Shown: positions 1-9,620, counted from the stretch's first letter. The stretch: DNA of 64,000 bases from Methyloglobulus sp. (GCA_013141505.1 JABFQX010000016.1:1-64000), one strand, 5' to 3'. A program made the numbers and translations. Notes: generated by a model from the letters alone, not told the origin.

Positions 1-231
1 GATTTCTGGAAGGCCTACGCCAGCGTCTTTTCCGAACAAGGCCACCACCAAAGCGTCGGCAAGGAGACTGGCGAGACCGCGCACATGGAACGGTGGAACA
101 ACACCCTGCGGCAACGGGTCGGGCGCAGGGTGCGGAAAACGCTCTCGTTCTCCAAGTGCGCAACGTGGCATGACGGCATGATCCATTGGTTTGTCGTTAC
201 CTATAATTCGAGCTTGTCAGTTAATGTTTAG
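1..231 (+). CDS. IS1-family transposase, C-terminal part (truncated by window edge)
   Basis: The open frame from base 1 to a TAG stop at 229-231 encodes the last 76 residues of a DDE transposase. It shows the IS1 InsB-type C-terminus: a GKET stretch, then MERWNNTLRQR, in which the E of ERWN aligns with the catalytic glutamate of the IS1 'ERHN' motif, then a KTLSFSK stretch. In the cell it would cut and join the ends of its own element. Bases 231-239 (GCCACTACC) directly follow and look like the element's right end, because the reverse complement GGTAGTGG also begins the small element at 291. The 5' part of the gene lies outside the window, so whether the element is intact cannot be judged. 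Confidence 0.85.
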   Translation, partial: DFWKAYASVFSEQGHHQSVGKETGETAHMERWNNTLRQRVGRRVRKTLSFSKCATWHDGMIHWFVVTYNSSLSVNV

Positions 232-239
232 CCACTACC
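1..239 (+). mobile_element. Right end of an IS1-family insertion sequence
   Basis: The transposase tail is followed at once by GCCACTACC, which I read as the terminal inverted repeat. Its outermost bases (GGTAGTGG when reversed) are shared with the tips of the element at 291-444. The left end is outside the window, so the exact IS type and its target duplication cannot be checked here. Confidence 0.65.
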
Positions 240-290
240 GATCATTTATATGAGCTAAAACTTCATCGTACCGAATCAATAGAAATAGTG

Positions 291-444
291 GGTAGTGGGT
301 TAAATCTGTGACTTGATATAAGGCGGAGTGACAAACCTTACCCTCTGGGGCATAAAAGGTTTGTCACGCCAAAATACATAAAGATCACCGTTATGAAGAT
401 GAAGTTGACAAGTTGATCAAAAAACACAGATTTAACTCGCTACC
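291..444. mobile_element. 154-bp MITE-like element with 20-bp inverted ends and 9-bp target duplication
   Basis: The left end 291-310 (GGTAGTGGGTTAAATCTGTG) and the right end 425-444 are inverted repeats matching at 18 of 20 positions. The same nonamer GAAATAGTG flanks both sides (282-290 and 445-453), as expected for a target-site duplication; 8-9 bp is typical of IS1-family transposition. The interior has no coding capacity but contains a perfect 12-bp stem (328-339 with 356-367, GTGACAAACCTT) around a 16-nt loop. The tips GGTAGTGG match the right end of the neighbouring IS1-like element, so that family probably mobilised it. Confidence 0.8.
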
Positions 445-638
445 GAAATAGTGATCGGTTCGTAAAAAAATCGAGGCTTACTTGGTTTTTCACACAGTAC
501 CGCGATTTCTACAAGAGTTATTCGTATAGGTTTTTAGGCTTTTTCTACACGGTATCGCGAAGAGCCCTGATTTTGTAACTCCGCACTCACTGTTTTAATG
601 CCGTTAATTTTATATGCTATTTGTAAAGGCAGCGATTC

Positions 639-2207
639 TTATCGCCTACAAATTAATAAGCGTGGCAGGTTCCGGCAGCCAATTTTCGCAGATCCCTCAT
701 CGTTCCCTATTTTTAAAGAAACAGAAATAGAAGGGGCAACTTCCCTATTTAAAATTAATGCTTTTGCTAAAGCAAAATACGTATATTGTCCGGGTACGTT
801 TGTGGCACTGATTGTCATCATGCTTATGCCTGACTTAGCTTTAATGGCTTTGTACATGTAACGTGATTTGCCCAGAGCCTTAAATGATCCAGAAGATAAG
901 GTTTGATTAAAAAAGTAGCCATTTTTGTCGGATATTGAAAATGCTACGTCTTCCGATGATGGATTAATTCCGTCAGGAATACCGCCAATCTTAAAAGAAC
1001 CTCTGGCGACAAACCAATCGTCTTTATGAAGGTTTTTTTTCGACAAAGTTAATTCTGTGCTAAAAACATTGAACGGGACAGTATTTGTTGCTGATGAGGG
1101 CATGACAACCAGTCCGAAAGGCATGCTGCCGGAACCTAAGGCAACATTGCCGAAGTCGCTGAGTATAGTGCGTTGCCCTGATAATGGATTTATCCGGAAT
1201 ACGGCACCAACCCCGGGTCCCATGAAATCATCTACATCTTGGTCTACCACTAAAATAGAGTCCGCCGACTCCACGGCGACATTTCTTAACAATGCGCCTG
1301 TCGGCCCTTGCAAAGCATTGCCAAAATCATTTAGTAATGTCCGTTGCCCGTTGCTGGGATGAACCCTATATAACGCCCCGCCACCACTTGTGCCTGCGAA
1401 AGGCGCAACTACCAATATATGTCCTGATGATTCTAAGGCAATGCCGCCAAGAGATTGGGTTAATCCGCCTTGTTGAGCATTTCCGAAATCGCTTAGTAAC
1501 GCTCGCGTGCCGGTTATTGGGTCAATTCTGAATAATAAGCCGCCGGAGGAGGCACTGCCAAAATTATCGCAGTCGGTTGCAAGTATTTTGCCTGATGTCT
1601 CAACGGCTAAACCGAATGCACATTGGCCTCCTACTACACCTTGCGTCGGGTCACCAAAATCGCTCAGCATAGTCCGCTGGCCAGTAACTCGGTCAACTCT
1701 AAGTATGGCATCACGGAAATTAGTGCCAACGCCTTTGGCGGTAATCAGAATAGCACCTGATTTCTCGATAGCAATTCCTAAAACAGCATTTCCAGCTGCA
1801 TTATCTGGCACGAGTCCTTGGGCAGGGTCATTAAAATCGCTTAACAATGTGCGTCTACCAGTGGACGAGTCAACTCGAAATAGCTTATTCAACTGGTAGT
1901 CAAGCACAAGAATATTCTGAGCTGATTCGATAACCAGATTGACGGGTCTGCCGCCTGACTCACCTTGCGAAGCATCGCCGAAATCACTAATTGAAGTTCG
2001 GATACCTGTCAATGCATTGATCTGCAATATGCTGCCAGCATTTTCTGTCCCGGCATTGCTGTCTGCAACAATAATGTCACCAGATTTTAGCTGAGCATAT
2101 GTAGCCTGGGAAGCCCCCGTTAACAGCAGGGCGAAGCTTAAAATAACTGTCCCGGATAATCCGAAATAGTTTGTTTTTTGGTAATTCAAAGAGAAAATTG
2201 TGGACAT
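639..2207 (-). CDS. Secreted beta-propeller (NHL/SMP-30-like) repeat protein of unknown function
   Basis: A 522-residue protein. Residues 1 to about 39 look like a Sec signal peptide: a hydrophobic stretch VILSFALLL, then cleavage probably after TYA. Residues 40 to about 370 contain six copies of a unit of about 50-60 residues, each with an 'FRI(D/N)P.(T/S)G.RT.LSDFG(D/N)..QG' core followed by '.G.A.E..G.ILV'. This suits a six-bladed propeller of the NHL or PQQ-like superfold. The last 150 residues form a separate domain I do not recognise. The ATG at 2207 is preceded by a strong GGAGGG ribosome site. The gene stands alone, with the MITE downstream and htpG upstream on the same strand. Export and fold are fairly secure; function is unknown. 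Confidence 0.75.
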   Translation of the reverse strand: MSTIFSLNYQKTNYFGLSGTVILSFALLLTGASQATYAQLKSGDIIVADSNAGTENAGSILQINALTGIRTSISDFGDASQGESGGRPVNLVIESAQNILVLDYQLNKLFRVDSSTGRRTLLSDFNDPAQGLVPDNAAGNAVLGIAIEKSGAILITAKGVGTNFRDAILRVDRVTGQRTMLSDFGDPTQGVVGGQCAFGLAVETSGKILATDCDNFGSASSGGLLFRIDPITGTRALLSDFGNAQQGGLTQSLGGIALESSGHILVVAPFAGTSGGGALYRVHPSNGQRTLLNDFGNALQGPTGALLRNVAVESADSILVVDQDVDDFMGPGVGAVFRINPLSGQRTILSDFGNVALGSGSMPFGLVVMPSSATNTVPFNVFSTELTLSKKNLHKDDWFVARGSFKIGGIPDGINPSSEDVAFSISDKNGYFFNQTLSSGSFKALGKSRYMYKAIKAKSGISMMTISATNVPGQYTYFALAKALILNREVAPSISVSLKIGNDEGSAKIGCRNLPRLLICRR

Positions 2208-2367
2208 CAGCTACCCTCCTGCTTGATTGTTAATCACGAATGGTACGGTCGCCATGTTAGCTCCCCCAATGGCTCTTACTTTGATTTATATCAAATAACT
2301 TAGAAAAAATATTAAAAGCTTCTCCTGCTGGTTTTAAGGCGATGGAACACATTGTTTGCGACAAATC

Positions 2368-2386
2368 CCCCTCTTTCAAAGAGGGG
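2368..2386 (-). terminator. Stem-loop downstream of htpG, possible terminator
   Basis: A perfect palindrome of CCCCTCTTT with AAAGAGGGG around one base lies 19 bp beyond the htpG stop. Reading on the minus strand it is followed by GGATTTGT, only a weak U-tract. Sequences of this type also occur as dispersed intergenic repeats, so the terminator role is tentative. Confidence 0.35.
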
Positions 2387-2404
2387 AAGGCAAGCCAGAG
2401 TGCG

Positions 2405-4357
2405 TTACCTCAACAACCCTTGCAACAACCCATTTAACTTATGCACAAACGCAGCAGGATCATCCAATTGTCCACCTTCGCTTAATATTGCTTGATCGAA
2501 CAAGATGTTGGTCAAATCGGCAAAACGGGCATCGTCTTGCTCAACCTTGAGCCGTGCGATTAAGGCGTGATCGGGGTTGATTTCAAAGATTGGCTTTTTG
2601 CCCATACCAAATCCCATGCCTTGCCCGGCATCCTTCATTATTCGTTCCATGTTCAGGCTCATGCCGTAAACGTCAGCGACCAAACAGGCAGGGGATTCGG
2701 TCAAGCGATGGCTTAATTTAACTTCGCTTACCTTGTCGCCCAGGACTTCCTTAATCTGGGTGATGACTGACTCGTAATCTTTGCTGATTTCTTCGCGTTC
2801 CTTTTTGACTTCGTCATCTTCAGTTTTTTCGAAGTCCAGGTCGCCTTTGGCAACCGATTGCAAGTGCTTACCGTCAAATTCATCCAGATTAGAAATTAAC
2901 CATTCGTCGATGCGATCTGATAACAACAAGACTTCTATGCCTTTTTTACGGAAGATTTCCAAATGTGGGCTATTTTTGGCGGCGGCAAAACTTTCTGCGG
3001 TTACATAATAGATGTTGTCCTGGCCTTCCTGCATCCGACTGACATAATCTTCCAGAGTTACGTCCTGTTTATCAGTATTGGCTTTGGTTGATGCAAACCG
3101 TAGCAATTTGGCAACGCGTTCTTTGTTGCCGTGATCTTCAATCGGGCCTTCTTTAAGCACTTGACCAAATTCCGCCCAGAATTTCTCATATTTTTCTGGA
3201 TCGTTCTTCGCGACACCTTCAAGCATGCCCAGCACTTTCTTGACGGCGCCGGATTTTATGGTGCTTAGCTGTTTGCTTTGTTGCAAAATTTCTCGAGATA
3301 CGTTTAACGGTAGCGAACTGGCATCAACAATCCCACGAATAAAACGCAGGTAACGCGGCATGAGTTCCTCGGCATCATCCATAATGAATATTTTACGCAC
3401 ATACAGTTTTACGCCGTGTTTGGTATTCCTATCCCACAAGTCGAACGGTGCGCGGGATGGCACATAAAGCAATAGCGTAAACTCGTTGGTGCCTTCTACT
3501 TTACTATGAACATGTACCAGCGGATCCTGCCAATCGTGGCTGACGTGCTTATAGAACTCATTGTAGTCTTCGTCTTTGATATCTTGACGCGCCTTCGTCC
3601 ATAAAGCCGAAGCACTGTTGATGGTTTCATCTTCCGGTTGCGGTGGGGTTATATCCTTGGCTTCAGCGTCTTCCCCTTCTGTTTCTTCCTCATCGTAAGA
3701 AGGCACGGCTTCTTTAGTCATTACGATAGGAATGGAAATGTGGTCCGAAAACTTACGAACAATAGACCGCAAACGATAACCGTCTAAGAACTCATCTTCG
3801 CCATCTTTTAAATGCAGAACGATTTCAGTGCCGCGTTGTGGCTTGGTGACAGTTTCCAGAGTGTACTCGCCTTCACCAGCGGACTCCCAACGCGCACCTT
3901 CGTCTATCCCGGCACCGGCTTTACGCGTGGTCAAGGTGACTTTATCGGCAACAATAAACGACGAATAAAAACCAACGCCGAACTGGCCGATCAATTCGCT
4001 ATCTTTGGCTTGTTCGCCAGTTAATTTTTCAAAAAACTGTTTGGTGCCGGATTTGGCAATGGTGCCGATATGTTCCTGCACTTCTTCCCGGCTCATACCT
4101 ATACCGTTATCGCTAAGAGTAATCGTGCGTTTTTCTTTATTGAAATCCAAACGGATTTTTAATTCGCTATCGCTTTCGTACAGGCCATCGTTAGATAAGG
4201 CTTCAAAGCGCAATTTATCGGCGGCATCAGAGCTGTTAGAAATCAACTCGCGTAGAAAAATCTCCTTATTGCTGTACAAGGAGTGGATCATCAGATGTAA
4301 CAGATGTTTTACTTCGGTCTCAAAACCCAGGGTTTGTTTTTTTGCTTCGGCAGTCAT
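2405..4357 (-). CDS. htpG: Molecular chaperone HtpG (Hsp90 family)
   Basis: A 650-residue cytosolic ATP-dependent chaperone that helps fold client proteins. The N-terminal GHKL ATPase domain (about residues 1-230) shows [19 protein letters not shown], the DNGIGM nucleotide-binding motif, and [11 protein letters not shown] forming the lid glycines. The middle domain (about 250-470) carries the catalytic-loop region around [10 protein letters not shown]. The C-terminal dimerisation domain ends near [14 protein letters not shown]. The length matches bacterial HtpG (about 620-650). A charged linker at about 218-245 ([14 protein letters not shown]-like) is somewhat longer than in E. coli. The ATG at 4357 is preceded by AGGAAA. 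The gene is monocistronic. I saw no clear heat-shock promoter in the 310 bp upstream. Confidence 0.97.
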   Translation of the reverse strand: MTAEAKKQTLGFETEVKHLLHLMIHSLYSNKEIFLRELISNSSDAADKLRFEALSNDGLYESDSELKIRLDFNKEKRTITLSDNGIGMSREEVQEHIGTIAKSGTKQFFEKLTGEQAKDSELIGQFGVGFYSSFIVADKVTLTTRKAGAGIDEGARWESAGEGEYTLETVTKPQRGTEIVLHLKDGEDEFLDGYRLRSIVRKFSDHISIPIVMTKEAVPSYDEEETEGEDAEAKDITPPQPEDETINSASALWTKARQDIKDEDYNEFYKHVSHDWQDPLVHVHSKVEGTNEFTLLLYVPSRAPFDLWDRNTKHGVKLYVRKIFIMDDAEELMPRYLRFIRGIVDASSLPLNVSREILQQSKQLSTIKSGAVKKVLGMLEGVAKNDPEKYEKFWAEFGQVLKEGPIEDHGNKERVAKLLRFASTKANTDKQDVTLEDYVSRMQEGQDNIYYVTAESFAAAKNSPHLEIFRKKGIEVLLLSDRIDEWLISNLDEFDGKHLQSVAKGDLDFEKTEDDEVKKEREEISKDYESVITQIKEVLGDKVSEVKLSHRLTESPACLVADVYGMSLNMERIMKDAGQGMGFGMGKKPIFEINPDHALIARLKVEQDDARFADLTNILFDQAILSEGGQLDDPAAFVHKLNGLLQGLLR

Positions 4358-4673
4358 TTTTTTCCTAACTCTATAGATTAATAAACTGATTATATAGTAA
4401 GGGCAGGTTGTAAATTTTCAAGCCCGCATAGCTAAGCAATTGTATTTAGGTATTACTTATTAATTTCGCTTTAAGTATTGGTAATTATAGTTGCTTGTTA
4501 GCCGTGCTGTGCGTGACGTAGAGCATACTGGGTGCATTCCCGGGCTAGAGCGTTGAAACGGTAAAATACCTGAGTGGGTAACGCTGAAGTTGAGATATTC
4601 TCACGGCAAGCTGGTTTTAATTTACTCTTTCTTATGCCATGATCGGGAATATGTGCAATCTTCGAATATTTAT
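4358..4673. other. Intergenic region upstream of htpG
   Basis: About 316 bp without a credible reading frame. It must contain the htpG promoter on the minus strand, but I see no site good enough to mark. It ends at the inverted repeat that starts at 4674. Confidence 0.5.
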
Positions 4674-4802
4674 GGGAATCTCTAAAAATCCCCTCTCCCT
4701 CTGGGAGAGGGCCAGGGTGAGGGTTGTAATTGACTGATTAAAACCCTCATCCCAACATTCTTCCAGAGGGAGAAGGAGATTTTTGAATTATTAGAGATTC
4801 CC
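4674..4802. repeat. REP/BIME-like imperfect inverted repeat, 129 bp
   Basis: GGGAATCTCTAAAAATC at the left end pairs with GATTTTT...AGAGATTCCC at the right end. Inside are a CCCTCTCCCTCTGGGAGAGGG block, AGGGTGAGGG and an inverted partner AACCCTCATCCC. Palindromes of this composition are common intergenic elements in many proteobacteria. The right end lies only 7 bp before the first possible ATG of the next gene, which argues for a downstream start there. Confidence 0.7.
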
Positions 4803-4869
4803 TATATACATGAGCCGGCAATGCTGTTTGGCAGTATTCTTCAAATATCGACTTATCGGAATGAAATCC

Positions 4870-6453
4870 ATGCGAACTATCATTAAGCAAAAAAACATGA
4901 TTAATTTTTTCAAGCTATTACGCTTTACAGTGTTGATACCATTGTTTGTCATCAACAATGTGCATGCGGCAAATATTGTCGTCGGCAACGGCACTCCGGG
5001 GAGTTGTAGCGATGCTGCGTTGACCAGCGCCCTCGCCGGAGGTGGCAATATCACCTTTAAATGCGGGAGTCTGCCCAAGACTATTTTGCTAGGCAGTGAA
5101 AAAATAATAGCCGCAAATACGCTTATCGATGGCGGCAATTTAGTCACAATAAGTGGCGGTGGTGTTAAACGTATTTTTAAGGTCAACCCTTACGTTCGTT
5201 TTACTGTCAATAATTTGACCCTGACAAATGGCTATACGGCTGACGAAGGCGCGGCTATTCACGCCGCAAGTTGGCCGGACAGTGTGGTTGCAATTAACCA
5301 TTGCAGTTTTATCAACAATGTTTCTAGCGTATTAGGTGAACGTGGCGGCGGTGCAATTATTAGCTCTGGAGGTTACCTGACAGTCGATAAGTCGACATTT
5401 TCGGGAAACAAGGCCAGTACCGGCGGCGGCATTCGGGTTGTTCAGAGTGACTTAACGGTCACTTCTTCGGTATTTAGCAATAACAAAGCCGTTGATTCGT
5501 TGTTGGGTAATGGTGGCGCAATTCATATCGACGGCGCTAAAACCGATAACGGGAAAGTTCTTATTCATGCCAGCACGTTTACGGGCAATTCAGCCAGCAA
5601 ATATGGCGGTGCTGTGTTTAACAATATTTTGAACAACAACACGACAGTCATTAGTAATAGTTTGTTTTCCGCTAATACGGTTGGTAATGCGGGCAGCCAG
5701 GGGCAGGGTGGGGCGATCTGGAGCACTGGCGACCCTAAGAAGGGTGGGCAATGGGTAATCAATACCAACAATACGACACTCACCGTGACCAACACAACTA
5801 TAGCCAATAACACTGCAAGCTCTCAGGGCGGTGGTCTGTGGGTTGCCCGGCATATCAAAGGTACACTGTTCGGTAACAATTCTGTTTATGGCAATAAGAC
5901 CCTTGGCAGCATGGGCGGAGGCATACTACAAGCCGATGGCGGTAAACTGCTGCTTAGCAATAGCACTATTTCGGATAATACGGTAAACGGTGCTTCATCA
6001 ATGGGTGGCGGTATTTATGTGAGCCGCAATGCGACAGCAGCTATAACAAATGCCACTATTGCCAACAATAGTGCTTCTTGGCAGGCGGGTGGCGTATTTG
6101 GTATGGCAAATGTGACGCTTAAAAATACCATTCTTGCTAATAATATTGCCTTGAACGGCGGTAACACTTGGAACATAAAACATAATTGCTTTCAACCGAT
6201 GACCAACGGCGGCAACAATCTGCAATTTCCCAAGCCTATCGATGCGACGTGTACGCCAGCCATTCTGGTGGCTGATCCAAAACTGGATGTCCTCAAAAAT
6301 AATGGTAGTTTGACGGCAACCAGAGCCTTGCTAACAGGTAGTACGGCAAGCCGAAATGGGTCGGGATGTCCCGCAACCGATCAACGTGGTGCAGTGCGGC
6401 CCAGTCCTGTCGGTACTTTGTGTGATATAGGCGCGTTTGAAGCGGGGTTGTAA
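4870..6453 (+). CDS. Secreted parallel beta-helix protein with C-terminal choice-of-anchor Q-type motif
   Basis: About 527 residues from this start. A signal peptide (hydrophobic FTVLIPLFVI, ending NVHA) precedes a long right-handed beta-helix made of short repeats such as 'N.S.I..N.A...GGGI', typical of polymorphic outer-membrane/Pel-like helices. The C-terminus CPATDQRGAVRPS...CDIGAFE is the 'choice-of-anchor Q' signature found at the end of many exported beta-helix proteins. The frame is open from 4810, but 4870 has a better ribosome site (CGGA about 9 bp upstream); 4861 and 4897 are alternatives. Its likely place is the cell surface or periplasm; substrate or partner is unknown. It converges with the response regulator gene on the opposite strand. 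Confidence 0.75.
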   Translation: MRTIIKQKNMINFFKLLRFTVLIPLFVINNVHAANIVVGNGTPGSCSDAALTSALAGGGNITFKCGSLPKTILLGSEKIIAANTLIDGGNLVTISGGGVKRIFKVNPYVRFTVNNLTLTNGYTADEGAAIHAASWPDSVVAINHCSFINNVSSVLGERGGGAIISSGGYLTVDKSTFSGNKASTGGGIRVVQSDLTVTSSVFSNNKAVDSLLGNGGAIHIDGAKTDNGKVLIHASTFTGNSASKYGGAVFNNILNNNTTVISNSLFSANTVGNAGSQGQGGAIWSTGDPKKGGQWVINTNNTTLTVTNTTIANNTASSQGGGLWVARHIKGTLFGNNSVYGNKTLGSMGGGILQADGGKLLLSNSTISDNTVNGASSMGGGIYVSRNATAAITNATIANNSASWQAGGVFGMANVTLKNTILANNIALNGGNTWNIKHNCFQPMTNGGNNLQFPKPIDATCTPAILVADPKLDVLKNNGSLTATRALLTGSTASRNGSGCPATDQRGAVRPSPVGTLCDIGAFEAGL

Positions 6454-6518
6454 GTCAATCGTTTATGCGTTGCTGATCTTGATAAAGAACAAACGCATTC
6501 ACTTCTTAAACAATTGTC

Positions 6519-7904
6519 TCAATCCTGGTCATATTTAAGATGATGCTTCTGCACCCGGTAGCGCATGGTTTCGCGGGTGGCACGAAGCATTCGGGCGGCA
6601 CCGGTGACGTTATTGTTTGCCCGCAGCAGGGCTTCCTGAAGCACCAGCTTTTCTATGTCGTGCAGTGATAAAGTGCCGTCAAGGGGAATGTACATGCCCG
6701 TATTTTCTGCGCCCGAAATCGCTGGTCTTTTGTTGGGCAACTGTAACCACTGGACGGGGAAGGCATCGCCTTCTGCCAGCAATATGCAGCGTTCGATAAT
6801 ATTACGCAATTCGCGGATATTGCCAGGCCAATCGTAGGTTTCCAGTTGCTCCCAGACAGTCTCAGGAATTATTTTGATCTGTTTCCCCGATTTGATATTG
6901 CAGTCGGCAACGAATTGCGGCACCAAATCACGTAAGTCCTCAAGTCGTTCGCGCAAGGGCGGAATGTGGATGTTTAACACGCTCAGGCGGTGGTACAGGT
7001 CTTCCCGAAATTGGCCGTTTTTTACTTGCTGCAACAGATCCCTGTTGGTGGCGGTAATAATTTGCACATCGACTTCGACCATCGTCTCGCTGCCCAGCCG
7101 CCTGAACCGCAGTTCCTCGACCGCTTTCAATAATTTGCCTTGCAAATTAAGATCCATTTCACCGATTTCATCGAGAAAGATCGTGCCGGTATCGGCTTGT
7201 TCCAATAGCCCACGATGGCGTTTTTTTGCCCCTGTAAATGCCCCCGCTTCGTAGCCAAACAATTCAGACTCCAGCAAATCTTTGGGAATGGCGGCACAAT
7301 TCAGTTCGACCAAGGGTTTGCTGGCTCGGCTACCTGAATAATGCAAGATACGCGTTATCAGTCCTTTGCCCGTACCTGTCTCGCCCGTTATGACCAGGCT
7401 CGAAAAAGGCACGTTACTGAGTTGCTTCAACATGTCCCGCACAGCTTTGGTTTTTTGGCTGCGACCCACCAGTGCGTCTGTGGTGTAACGGTTGAAATGC
7501 TGGCTGGTTTCCTGTAGCAACCGCCGTTGCGCCCTGGCGCTTCGGGCTGCGCCTTCAACCAGCATATTCAATCGATCCAGTCCGCACGGTTTTTCGATAA
7601 AGTCATACGCGCCCAGACGTAAAGCGCGGACTGAATCGGTGACGCTACCGTAACCGGTCAAAAATATCCATTCGCTGTTTGGTAAACTGGTTTTTGACTG
7701 TTCCAGAAAATCCAGGGCATTACCATCCGGTAAATTCATATCGGATAAAATAACGAGAGGGTCTATCTGGCTCTCATTGAGTAACTGACGTGCGTTTGTT
7801 AAGTGGGTTGCCAACCTGACTTCCCACTGCTGCTTTGAGAAGAAGCGAGCCAGTTCATTGCCCAGCAGTGCTTCATCCTCAATAATCAATAAAGTGTCTT
7901 TCAT
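6519..7904 (-). CDS. Sigma-54-dependent response regulator (NtrC family)
   Basis: A 461-residue three-domain regulator. The receiver domain (1 to about 120) has acidic residues E9/D10 and phosphoacceptor D55 in LSDMNLPDG. The AAA+ domain (about 145-375) has Walker A GETGTGKG, the sigma-54-contacting loop GAFTGA, Walker B TIFLDEIGEM and the sensor region LYHRLSVL. The C-terminal FIS-type helix-turn-helix is NNVTGAARMLRATRETMRYR. It would activate sigma-54 RNA polymerase from an upstream palindromic site after phosphorylation by the partner kinase. Its start overlaps the kinase stop by 4 bp, so the two are translationally coupled. As last gene of an apparent dabA-to-regulator run, it is the best candidate activator for the sigma-54-like promoters at 15328 and 15626 (inference). 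Confidence 0.95.
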   Translation of the reverse strand: MKDTLLIIEDEALLGNELARFFSKQQWEVRLATHLTNARQLLNESQIDPLVILSDMNLPDGNALDFLEQSKTSLPNSEWIFLTGYGSVTDSVRALRLGAYDFIEKPCGLDRLNMLVEGAARSARAQRRLLQETSQHFNRYTTDALVGRSQKTKAVRDMLKQLSNVPFSSLVITGETGTGKGLITRILHYSGSRASKPLVELNCAAIPKDLLESELFGYEAGAFTGAKKRHRGLLEQADTGTIFLDEIGEMDLNLQGKLLKAVEELRFRRLGSETMVEVDVQIITATNRDLLQQVKNGQFREDLYHRLSVLNIHIPPLRERLEDLRDLVPQFVADCNIKSGKQIKIIPETVWEQLETYDWPGNIRELRNIIERCILLAEGDAFPVQWLQLPNKRPAISGAENTGMYIPLDGTLSLHDIEKLVLQEALLRANNNVTGAARMLRATRETMRYRVQKHHLKYDQD

Positions 7905-9331
7905 ACGCCCGTCGGTAAAATTAGCGTTGCACAGGCATGGCCTTGACGGTCATTTTGCAGTTTTAATTGCCCGCCTAGCGAACGGGCAAAGCGAAGCACC
8001 ATCGCCAATCCGAGACCAGTGCCGTGTTCACGATAACTGGCAAAAGGTCTTACTCCCTGCTGTAACAGGTTATCAGGGAAACCCTGGCCACTATCGGAAA
8101 CTTCAATCTTTAAGGTGTCATGGTTATCTTTGTCAATGAGCAAGTTAATAGTGCCGCCTTGTTTACCGAGTTCTTGTACCGAATTCAGCAGCAGGTTAAG
8201 TAACGCCTGACGAAACTCAGTCTCTGGCAATAGGGACTGTAGATTGGCAGGAACTGAGTAAATCAGTTTTATATTTTCATTCACCTGGTATTTCAATAAT
8301 GTCAGCAGGTCGTTGACGAGTTTGTTAATGTCAACCGGTTTGGCTGTTTCCGGCTGCTGTTTGGAATAAGCCAGTAAATCGTTGAGATGGTGGGTCAAGC
8401 GGTTGGTTTCCGCGCTCACGAGCTGTAAACGCTGGGTCATTTCCTTATCTTCACATTCGCCACAGATATTTTCCAACGCGGCCTGTATGCCGGCCAGCGG
8501 ATTACGTAACTCATGGGCAGTGCTGGCGGCCAGTTCGCCTACCGCAGCCAGACGTTCAGAACGCGCCAAGGTGCAGCTTTGTTCAAGTAAAGTGTGGGTT
8601 GCGTTACGTACTTCCCGTTCCAGTGTTTGGGTGTATGTCAGATGTTCTTCTTCCAGCTTCGCCAAGCGCCGGATAAGCCGGTTATAGCTACTGAACAAAG
8701 GTTGCATAAACGGGTCATTAAGGTTTTCCGTGATGGGTTGCTTTTCGCCGTCGGTTAAGCGTTTGAGCAGTTGTGCCAAAGCGTTGAGCGGCGACAGGAT
8801 TTTTCGTTTGAAAAACACCATGCCAAGGACAAACGTGGGCAACAGTAAAGCAAGAGGGATAAGCATCGCAAAATTAAGTTCTAAGCGGCTGTCGTGGTAT
8901 ACCTGTGCCAGAAGTTTTTCCTCATTGCTACGCTGAAGGTTAAGTATTTGCTGTGACACCAGTAGAATCTGCGCTATGTCCTGGCGTTGCCCTTGTTCGA
9001 TATTGAGGAACAAGGGTTTGATTTTGTCCAATAAAGCCCCGGTGCCATTGCCATCCGGTTGGCGGTTGGCGATAAAATGGGTGATCTTTTTGTGAAGTTC
9101 TGAACTTTCCGGGGTTGAACTGGCTTTTCCTCCTGTCGTTAGTATGGGGGCATTGATAAGATCGAAAACCAATTGTTCAAGCTCATGGCCTTGAACAATG
9201 TCTTGTTTGATCTTATCAATTCTGTGCAGGTTTCGCCAGGTAATGCTACCTAATGCAAGCAGCTCCAGCATGACTAACATGCCTAATACCAAGCCGATAA
9301 CGATAATGGGGCGGTAGAGTATTTTGTGCAT
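7901..9331 (-). CDS. Membrane sensor histidine kinase
   Basis: A 476-residue inner-membrane kinase paired with the sigma-54 regulator. Segment 9-31 is the first membrane helix. A periplasmic sensor of about 125 residues follows, then a second helix (LNFAMLIPLALLLPTFVLGMVFF region), a HAMP-like linker and a coiled coil. The HisKA box is STAHELRNPLAG with phosphoacceptor H273. The ATPase domain has N-box LNLLLNSVQELG, G1 DSGQGFP and G2 GTGLGLAM. The organisation resembles NtrB/ZraS-type kinases working with NtrC-type regulators. The sensor domain has no family signature that I recognise; given the neighbours, an inorganic-carbon or pH cue is possible but is inference only. Confidence 0.93.
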   Translation of the reverse strand: MHKILYRPIIVIGLVLGMLVMLELLALGSITWRNLHRIDKIKQDIVQGHELEQLVFDLINAPILTTGGKASSTPESSELHKKITHFIANRQPDGNGTGALLDKIKPLFLNIEQGQRQDIAQILLVSQQILNLQRSNEEKLLAQVYHDSRLELNFAMLIPLALLLPTFVLGMVFFKRKILSPLNALAQLLKRLTDGEKQPITENLNDPFMQPLFSSYNRLIRRLAKLEEEHLTYTQTLEREVRNATHTLLEQSCTLARSERLAAVGELAASTAHELRNPLAGIQAALENICGECEDKEMTQRLQLVSAETNRLTHHLNDLLAYSKQQPETAKPVDINKLVNDLLTLLKYQVNENIKLIYSVPANLQSLLPETEFRQALLNLLLNSVQELGKQGGTINLLIDKDNHDTLKIEVSDSGQGFPDNLLQQGVRPFASYREHGTGLGLAMVLRFARSLGGQLKLQNDRQGHACATLILPTGV

Positions 9332-9372
9332 AAAAGGCTACTCGGCAATGTTGGTTTTTTCGTTAAAATAAG

Positions 9373-9522
9373 CTAATGCTTATCGTATATTTTGAGCACT
9401 AAGTTATAAAACCACTGTGGCCGCAACAATACCACCCAAATTAACAATAAAGGGGTCAGTGGAATCGGGCCAACCTCAATAATTGAGATAAGTATAAGGG
9501 TTATAAAACAGAGAAAACGCAT
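9373..9522 (-). CDS. Small hydrophobic membrane peptide (49 aa), unrecognised
   Basis: An ATG at 9522 follows an AAGGAAGG ribosome site with 5-bp spacing and opens a 49-codon frame ending in TAG. The peptide begins MRFLCFITLILISIIEVG, has a proline-rich turn (GPIPLTPLL), a second hydrophobic stretch LLIWVVLLRPQW and a basic C-terminus (LKIYDKH). One or two membrane helices are likely. It sits in the gap between the DUF2490 gene and the kinase on the same strand (98 bp and 41 bp away), so it would belong to the same transcript. I do not recognise a family. The strong ribosome site and position are the case for it; its small size is the case against. Confidence 0.55.
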   Translation of the reverse strand: MRFLCFITLILISIIEVGPIPLTPLLLIWVVLLRPQWFYNLVLKIYDKH

Positions 9523-9620
9523 ACGGGCCTTCCTTGATCGACAGTTTTAAGGGTGATTAGTTAAGTTTAATCTGAACTGAGTGTAAACGGGTCGATTTCC
9601 GTCTGACTTTGCCGATTGCG

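Noticed and set aside
598-861. 87-codon plus-strand frame
   Set aside because: It overlaps the C-terminal coding region of the secreted propeller protein on the other strand and has no ribosome site or protein-like features.
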